The position numbers were made by a program, and so were the translations under genes. From the NCBI RefSeq assembly GCF_027533625.1, contig NZ_JAQAGZ010000010.1:203760-267759 (forward strand): DNA of 64,000 nt, written 5' to 3'. This document shows, in pieces, positions 58,574 to 64,000 of this stretch (its first letter is position 1; each line of letters opens with the position of its first letter). This stretch comes from Paenibacillus gyeongsangnamensis. Lineage in GTDB: Bacteria > Bacillota > Bacilli > Paenibacillales > NBRC-103111. The notes beneath the pieces were generated by a model. That model was not told the origin of the DNA, did no database searches, and saw only the letters and a list, made by a program, of their open reading frames with translations.

Positions 58574-59713
58574 ATGAACGACAAAATTCGCGTAGGCTTG
58601 ATCTACGGAGGCAAGTCAGGAGAACACGAGGTTTCGCTTCAGACCGCGCTGGCCGTGATCAAAGCATTCGATATGAACAAATACGAGGTGCATCCTTTTT
58701 ATATAACGAAGCAGGGAGAATGGCGATCGGGCCCGATGCTTACCGGACCTGCCGAATCCGTGGCGGCGCTCACGTTCGAACCGGGCGGAGCGGAAGACAG
58801 CGGGTTTGCCCTGCAGCCATTCTTCCGTTCGGCGGAGCCTCCGGCTCAGGCCACCATTTCCTCTGTAACGAATGGAGAAGCGGCGCCGTCCGCTCCGTTC
58901 GATGTGGTCTTCCCGCTGCTGCACGGCACATTCGGCGAAGACGGCACGATCCAGGGCCTCCTCGAGATGGCCAACATGGCCTATGTCGGCACGGGGGTGC
59001 TTGCCTCGTCCGTAGGCATGGACAAAGTGATGATGAAGCGGGTGTTCGCCCAGGAAGGGCTGCCGCAGTGCGTGTTCCGCCATTTCACGAAGACGCAGTG
59101 GGAGAAGGACAAGTCCTTCTTCCTGATGGAAATCGAGATAGTGATCGGCTACCCTTGCTTCGTGAAGCCGGCGAATCTCGGCTCCAGCGTCGGCATCAAC
59201 AAAGCGCGCAACCGCGATGAGCTGATGCACGCTATAGATGAAGCGTTCCGCTACGACCGCAAGGTCATCGTTGAGGAGTTCATCAACGCTCGCGAGCTGG
59301 AAGTGGCGGTGCTCGGCAACGACGAGCCGGAAGCGTCCGTGGTCGGCGAAGTGGTATCCTCCAACGAATTCTACGACTACAAGGCCAAATATATCGACGG
59401 CAAATCGTCCATGATCATCCCGGCGGAAGTTCCGGAAGAGCTCTCCGAGCAAATCCGCGAGCTGGCCGTTCGGGCGTTCCTCGCCATCGACGGCTCGGGG
59501 CTGTCCCGCGTCGATTTCTTCCTGCGCAAGGAGGACAACCGGATCTTCATTAATGAAATCAATACGATGCCCGGCTTCACGCCGTTCAGCATGTATCCTT
59601 TGCTGTGGAAAGAATCCGGCAAGCCGTATGCAGAGCTGCTGGATCATCTCATTCAGCTGGCGCTGCAGCGTCATGCCGAGAAGCAGCGGCTGCATTATTC
59701 CTTCGACCTGTAG
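58574..59713 (+). CDS. ddl: D-alanine--D-alanine ligase
   Basis: Makes the D-Ala-D-Ala end of the peptidoglycan stem peptide. The 379 residues of the ATP-grasp fold have the N-terminal KSGEHEVSLQTA, HGTFGEDGTIQG, CFVKPANLGSSVGI and ATP and Mg site FINEINTMPGF. The omega-loop EFYDYKAKYIDGK keeps the Tyr-Lys that marks a D-alanine (rather than D-lactate) ligase. GGAGGTTG is before ATG. No van genes are nearby. Confidence 0.95.
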   Translation: MNDKIRVGLIYGGKSGEHEVSLQTALAVIKAFDMNKYEVHPFYITKQGEWRSGPMLTGPAESVAALTFEPGGAEDSGFALQPFFRSAEPPAQATISSVTNGEAAPSAPFDVVFPLLHGTFGEDGTIQGLLEMANMAYVGTGVLASSVGMDKVMMKRVFAQEGLPQCVFRHFTKTQWEKDKSFFLMEIEIVIGYPCFVKPANLGSSVGINKARNRDELMHAIDEAFRYDRKVIVEEFINARELEVAVLGNDEPEASVVGEVVSSNEFYDYKAKYIDGKSSMIIPAEVPEELSEQIRELAVRAFLAIDGSGLSRVDFFLRKEDNRIFINEINTMPGFTPFSMYPLLWKESGKPYAELLDHLIQLALQRHAEKQRLHYSFDL

Positions 59714-59794
59714 GCCGCCGGCCGCTTGCAATAGGTGCTTGTTTTGTTTACGCTAAAGCTGTGCAAAGGAAACTTAGCCGTATACAAAGGAGCG

Positions 59795-60124
59795 ATGGGC
59801 ATGGGTTTTCAAACCGAATTCAATTCCGTTTGCAAATTCAAATCGGAGCAGGAGCTCTACGAGCTGCTGGAATACGGACGCGGCAAAATGGTAAAAAGCG
59901 GCTTTCGCGTGTTTCCTACGGGACAGAAAGTGATTGCCTACACCCCCGACAACCGTGCCATCGCCATCGTGAAGATTGTCGTTTCAATCGCGGAAATCAA
60001 CTTCCAGGGCGAAGAAGTGACCGAGGTGGAGATGGAGCTGGTGCGCAAGCTGACCGACGAGGAGTCCCGCATTCAGACGGCGCTCGCTCATGAAATGTTT
60101 TTCGGAGAACGGACTCAGGTTTAA
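59795..60124 (+). CDS. DUF2584-like conserved hypothetical protein
   Basis: A 109-residue cytosolic protein. It begins MGMGFQTEFNSV and has GFRVFPTGQKVIAYT, which resembles the DUF2584 family of Bacilli (GYRIFPIG). A C-terminal extension (ELVRKLTDEESRIQTALAHEMF) is longer than in that family. Function unknown. ATGs at 59795 and 59801 are both in reach of AAAGGAG. It shares no terminator with ddl and may be co-transcribed. Confidence 0.65.
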   Translation: MGMGFQTEFNSVCKFKSEQELYELLEYGRGKMVKSGFRVFPTGQKVIAYTPDNRAIAIVKIVVSIAEINFQGEEVTEVEMELVRKLTDEESRIQTALAHEMFFGERTQV

Positions 60125-60141
60125 CGATAGTTTTAACCAAG

Positions 60142-60178
60142 AAGCTCTTCTGTCGCAGATGCGGCGGGAGGGCTTTTT
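60142..60178 (+). terminator. Terminator before uvsE
   Basis: A 15-bp stem with GU pairs, AAGCTCTTCTGTCGC with GCGGCGGGAGGGCTT, loop AGAT, then TTTTTGC. Confidence 0.8.
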
Positions 60179-60252
60179 GCGTGTGTTCCTTTTTGTGAAA
60201 AAAGGGCAAGCTACCCTAAGCTGTTTTCTTCAAGGAGAGTGAAGCCTTCCGC

Positions 60253-61245
60253 ATGATTGTCCGCTTAGGGTACGTGGCCATGTCCACGCTGGTTAAGAAC
60301 GCTTCGCCTTCCAAGACGATGACCTTTACAAGCTTCTCCAAGCTCGAAGACCGGGAAGCGGGCATCCGCAAGCTGGAACGGATCGCCGAGGAAAACATAC
60401 ATAACACGCTTCGCTTGTTGAAGCACAACCGCGCGTATGACATCGAGATGTACCGCTGCTCGTCGAGGCTTATTCCGCTATTGGGTCATGGCGAATTGGC
60501 GGACTGGGACCCGATCCGAATCTTAAGCGGCGCTTTTGCCGAGCTGGGCGCTTACGCGCGCATGCACCGGATGCGGCTTAGCTTTCATCCCGATCACTTT
60601 ACCGTCTTCAGCACGCCCCGGGAAGACGTGTTGAAGCATTCCTGTGAAGACTTGGACCGGCATGTGCGGATGCTTGAATCGATGGGATTGGATGAATCGG
60701 CCATGTGCAATATTCATATCGGGGGTACGTACGGGAACAAAGCGGCGGCCCGGGATCGGTTCATCCGGCAGTTCGGAAGGCTGGAGGAACGGATACTCAG
60801 CCGGATGACGCTGGAGAACGACGACAAAACGTTCACCGCCCGGGAAACGCTCCAGGTCTGTGAAGAAGTCGGCGTGCCGATGGTACTGGATGTGCATCAC
60901 CATGCCGTGAATAACGATGGCGAATCCGCCGGCGAGCTGTGGCCCCGCATCCTGCGCACGTGGGAAGGCCAGAAGGCGCAGCTGGCCGAAGGCGAAGATC
61001 CGGCTCCGCTGCCGCCCAAAATTCATGTGTCGAGTCCTAGGAACACGAAGGATGTCCGGGCTCATGCCGATTTTGTCGACACAGCTGAACTGCTGCCCTT
61101 TTTGCGCGAAATCGCTCCGCTGACCCCTAGGCTCGACCTTATGCTGGAGGCCAAAATGAAAGACGAAGCCCTGCTGCGCCTGATGGATTCAATCAAGGAT
61201 GAGCCCGGAATCGCGATCCTGAGCCAGGCCTCTTTTGAAATGTAA
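60253..61245 (+). CDS. uvsE: UV damage endonuclease UvsE
   Basis: Nicks DNA 5' of UV photoproducts and abasic sites, a light-independent repair path common in Bacilli. The 330-residue TIM barrel opens with VRLGYVAMST. Metal ligands are in SFHPDHFTVF, NIHIGGTYGNK, LENDD, DVHHHAV and HVSSPRNTKDVRAHADFV. AAGGAGAGTG before the ATG. It stands alone between terminator and fabI. Confidence 0.94.
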   Translation: MIVRLGYVAMSTLVKNASPSKTMTFTSFSKLEDREAGIRKLERIAEENIHNTLRLLKHNRAYDIEMYRCSSRLIPLLGHGELADWDPIRILSGAFAELGAYARMHRMRLSFHPDHFTVFSTPREDVLKHSCEDLDRHVRMLESMGLDESAMCNIHIGGTYGNKAAARDRFIRQFGRLEERILSRMTLENDDKTFTARETLQVCEEVGVPMVLDVHHHAVNNDGESAGELWPRILRTWEGQKAQLAEGEDPAPLPPKIHVSSPRNTKDVRAHADFVDTAELLPFLREIAPLTPRLDLMLEAKMKDEALLRLMDSIKDEPGIAILSQASFEM

Positions 61246-61338
61246 AACTCTCTTGAAATATTCGGTAAAATGGGGTACCTTGAGGTAGAGTTCAAAGGGA
61301 ACAAGCCCTATTAAGCGATGAGAGGGGAGCGGTTGGTT

Positions 61339-62106
61339 ATGAATCTGGTAGCCGGTAAAAATATCGTGGTCATGGGGGTCGCCAATGACCGGAGTATCGC
61401 TTGGGCGATTGCCCAATCCTTGGCGAGTCAAGGCGCTCGATTGGTGTTTACATACGAGAACGAACGGGTGGAGGAGCGGGTCCGCAAGCTGGCGGAGACG
61501 ATTCCGAATGCGGCGATTCTTCCCTGCAACGTAACCGTGGATGAAGATATCGACCGGTTGGCCGAGTCGCTTAAAGAACAGTTCGGCGTTCTTCACGGCA
61601 TCGTACACAGCATTGCTTTCGCCAAGACCGAGGAATTGGAAGGCCTGTTCGTCGGCACGTCTCGCGAAGGCTTCGCGCTTGCGCATGACATCAGTGCGTA
61701 CTCGCTTGTGGCGGTAGCCCAGAAGCTGTACCCGCTCATGACCGAAGGCGGCAGCATCATGACGATGACATACCTCGGCGCCGAGCGCGCAATGAAAAAT
61801 TACAATGTGATGGGCGTGGCGAAAGCCGCTCTCGAAGCGAGCGTCCGGTATCTGGCGAACGACCTCGGGCAGTTTAACATCCGCGTGAATGCCATCTCGG
61901 CAGGACCGATCCGTACCCTGGCGGCCAAGGGGATCAAGGATTTCAACTCGATTCTCCGCCAGGTCGAAGAGAAGGCTCCGCTGCGCCGCACGACCGAAAC
62001 CGCGGAGGTGGGCGATACCGCGCTCTTCCTGATGAGCCACTTGTCCCGCGGGATTACGGGCGAAGTGATCTATGTGGATAACGGTTACCATATTGTAGGC
62101 GTGTAA
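61339..62106 (+). CDS. fabI: Enoyl-[acyl-carrier-protein] reductase (NADH)
   Basis: Last step of each fatty-acid elongation cycle. The 255-residue short-chain dehydrogenase has VMGVANDRSIAWAIA, the catalytic pair Tyr-X6-Lys in NYNVMGVAKAAL, and SAGPIRTLAAKGI. It is the triclosan-sensitive FabI type. Start ATG 61339 after GAGGGGAG. The upstream region has TACCT-TG-AGGTA near a -10 box, a possible FapR-type site, but the match is partial. Confidence 0.95.
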   Translation: MNLVAGKNIVVMGVANDRSIAWAIAQSLASQGARLVFTYENERVEERVRKLAETIPNAAILPCNVTVDEDIDRLAESLKEQFGVLHGIVHSIAFAKTEELEGLFVGTSREGFALAHDISAYSLVAVAQKLYPLMTEGGSIMTMTYLGAERAMKNYNVMGVAKAALEASVRYLANDLGQFNIRVNAISAGPIRTLAAKGIKDFNSILRQVEEKAPLRRTTETAEVGDTALFLMSHLSRGITGEVIYVDNGYHIVGV

Positions 62107-62122
62107 CCCCGCGAGGTTTCGG

Positions 62123-62161
62123 GCAGCCATCCGTTCCGAGGAACGGATGGTTGCTTTTTTT
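62123..62161 (+). terminator. Terminator of fabI
   Basis: GCAGCCATCCGTTCC, loop GAG, GAACGGATGGTTGC then seven T. Confidence 0.92.
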
Positions 62162-62286
62162 GTCACATCCCACGATGGAATTTGGGTGAAACGCTGTAGC
62201 CAAAAACTCGTATATTAACTATACTGTGAGTAATGATTTCATAGAATTCTTGAAAGCGGAATCTGTGGGAAAGAAAAGGATGATGG

Positions 62287-63150
62287 ATGATGTCCGAAAC
62301 GAACGCCCAATCCTTTGCCGTCGGAAGCAAGAGCTTCACAGCGGTTGCGATCAACACGGCCTCCAAGGCCGGGGAATGGATCCAAAGCAAATTGGGGGAC
62401 TACAATAATCTGCAGACAAAATATTCCGTACATGACCTTGTGACGGAAGTCGATAAAGGGGCGGAGAAGATGATCCGCAACCTGATTCAAACGCATTTTC
62501 CCCATCATGCGATTCTCGGGGAAGAAGGCGTCGAGCCCGGACCTGCCGCTTCCCAGGCGGCGCTCGATCAAGTGAGCGGGGAGGAATATCTATGGATCGT
62601 CGATCCGCTTGACGGTACGACGAACTTCGTTCACGGATTTCCGTTCTTCTCGGTATCGATTGCGCTGGCCTATAATGGCGAGGTTATCGTCGGCGTCGTA
62701 TACAACCCCGTTCATGACGAGCTGTACGTTGCCGAGAAAGGCAAGGGAGCTTATTTGAAGGGGAGAACCATGCGCGTCTCCAAGGAGCTGCGACTTAGCG
62801 ACAGCTTGATAGCGACCGGCTTTCCGGCGGACCGGAACTGGGCGCTGCCGTTGAACTTTGCGGGCATTCAAGCCGTTAGTCCCAAGGTGCGCAATCTTCG
62901 CGTGGCCGGATCGGCCGCTCTTCATATGGCGTATGTGGCGGCAGGTCGTCTGAGCGGATTCTGGGAAATCGGCCTTAATTCATGGGATATGGCCGCAGGT
63001 GCGCTGCTGATTACGGAGTCCGGGGGCAAGGTTACAGATACCCTTGGGAATCCATATCATCTTGGTGTACGTCATGTGCTGGCTACCAATGGACATATTC
63101 ATCAAGAACTTGTGAATGAACTGGCTTCTGCCGGCGCAACGGGCTACTAG
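62287..63150 (+). CDS. Inositol monophosphatase family protein
   Basis: A 287-residue Mg-dependent phosphatase of the IMPase/FIG superfamily. The Mg ligands are in ILGEEGVE, IVDPLDGTTNFVHGFPF (the family signature) and NSWDMAAGALLI. Substrates can be inositol phosphate, NADP or 3'-phosphoadenosine phosphate; not assigned here. Two adjacent ATGs (62287, 62290). A terminator lies 63 nt past the stop, before the rRNA operon. Confidence 0.92.
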   Translation: MMSETNAQSFAVGSKSFTAVAINTASKAGEWIQSKLGDYNNLQTKYSVHDLVTEVDKGAEKMIRNLIQTHFPHHAILGEEGVEPGPAASQAALDQVSGEEYLWIVDPLDGTTNFVHGFPFFSVSIALAYNGEVIVGVVYNPVHDELYVAEKGKGAYLKGRTMRVSKELRLSDSLIATGFPADRNWALPLNFAGIQAVSPKVRNLRVAGSAALHMAYVAAGRLSGFWEIGLNSWDMAAGALLITESGGKVTDTLGNPYHLGVRHVLATNGHIHQELVNELASAGATGY

Positions 63151-63213
63151 CATGAAAGTGATGGCATGCATGCCATGAGCATAATGACGAATAGCGAAAG
63201 CTGACGAAAGAAG

Positions 63214-63250
63214 AAGCAGCCGGTCCCGATATAAGGGCCGGTTGCTTTTT
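63214..63250 (+). terminator. Terminator of the IMPase gene
   Basis: AAGCAGCCGG pairs with CCGGTTGCTT and is followed by TTTTCG. A perfect 16-bp palindrome ATGGCATGCATGCCAT (63161-63176) lies just upstream of it. Confidence 0.82.
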
Positions 63251-63342
63251 TCGTTAATTCCGCTAAAAACGAGCGGACACCCCACCAATAGGAGCAGCCT
63301 GATAAGCAATCTTGGATGGGAAAAAATGTTCGAAAATAATGC

Positions 63343-63372
63343 TTGATTTCTTATTGCGATCCATGATATATT
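63343..63372 (+). promoter_or_regulatory. rRNA operon promoter P1
   Basis: TTGATT, 18 bp, TATATT. It lies 94 bp before a second promoter of the same pattern. Confidence 0.6.
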
Positions 63373-63436
63373 CTTATTCCGGCCATGAGCCGGCGCAATT
63401 TGAAATGACAAGCGAAAAGAAATTTTTTAAAAAAGC

Positions 63437-63466
63437 TTGCATTGAAAGTTGAAGATGTGGTATATT
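63437..63466 (+). promoter_or_regulatory. rRNA operon promoter P2
   Basis: TTGCAT, 18 bp, TATATT. Tandem P1/P2 promoters are usual for rRNA operons in Bacilli. Confidence 0.65.
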
Positions 63467-63509
63467 AATCGAGTCGCCTTTGACGGATGACGTTGAAGCG
63501 ACGAGGAAT

Positions 63510-63522
63510 TGCTCTTTGAAAA
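63510..63522 (+). promoter_or_regulatory. rRNA antitermination boxA
   Basis: TGCTCTTTGAAAA between P2 and the 16S start matches the Nus-factor boxA element of rRNA leaders. Confidence 0.75.
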
Positions 63523-63611
63523 CTGAACAACGAGTGAGTGCAATAAGAGAATGAAAATTCTCGTCAGCATTAAGATTTGAGCTTAATCAGCTCTGTTCGA
63601 TAAAGTTTTAT

Positions 63612-64000
<389 letters not shown>

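Noticed and set aside
61262..61300. FapR operator in front of fabI
   Set aside because: TACCTTGAGGTA is palindromic, but the match to the FapR consensus is too partial to claim as a site.

Overview
The window is a stretch of a GC-rich, spore-forming Firmicute, most likely a Paenibacillus or close relative. The 16S rRNA start at the right end has the Paenibacillaceae pattern. The gene set (YhcN/YlaJ spore lipoprotein, ctaCDEF-ctaG-DUF420 block, bacilliredoxin, DUF3905, YneF, CvfC, UvsE) is typical of Bacillales. Genes lie on both strands in short operons separated by clear intrinsic terminators. No phage, complete insertion sequence, CRISPR array or tRNA was seen.

Layout. 0-7.6 kb: the end of an HlyD-type adaptor, YwbE-like protein, thiamine pyrophosphokinase, MBL-fold hydrolase, CvfC, a guanylate-kinase paralogue with an altered P-loop, a DEAD-box helicase with a long RGG repeat tail, and a spore lipoprotein. 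7.8-13.2 kb: the caa3-type cytochrome c oxidase operon with assembly genes. 13.2-22 kb: repeats, SH3 protein, membrane thioredoxin, malic enzyme, a GH4 alpha-galactosidase with divergent AraC regulator, a radical SAM protein with a frameshifted MOSC gene, and an HMGL-like aldolase. 22-33 kb: a 54-residue candidate RiPP precursor, DUF4870, CDF transporter, flavoprotein, CNNM/CorC protein, methyltransferase, polysaccharide deacetylase, bacilliredoxin and NAD synthetase. 33-37.5 kb: AcpS, cytochrome c, AraC regulator and MutY. 37.5-39.3 kb: an AT-rich accessory island holding a 5'-truncated gene, a PepSY-like secreted protein, a 10-bp tandem array and the last 31 codons of a response regulator. 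39.3-54.4 kb: Crp-type regulator, two HD-GYP proteins, two superoxide dismutases (one a fusion), DUF402, signal peptidase, QueG, Ogt, FolE, a hydrolase, an IclR regulator and a two-component system. 54.5-63.1 kb: aconitase, amidase-domain protein, Ddl, UvsE, FabI and inositol monophosphatase. From 63.3 kb: tandem rRNA promoters and the 5' part of 16S rRNA.

The most unusual content is not a gene cluster but a set of dispersed, palindromic, non-coding repeats. Family A is a ~215-bp element with a 121-bp palindromic core; it has two full and three degraded copies. Family B is ~125-147 bp and family C ~105 bp, two copies each. All sit at intrinsic terminators. Family A always begins directly beside a hairpin, and the full copies are flanked by direct repeats of that hairpin, which looks like insertion targeted to terminators. 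The repeats, the orphan RiPP-like precursor and the AT-rich island are the best leads for undescribed biology. Everything else is largely housekeeping.
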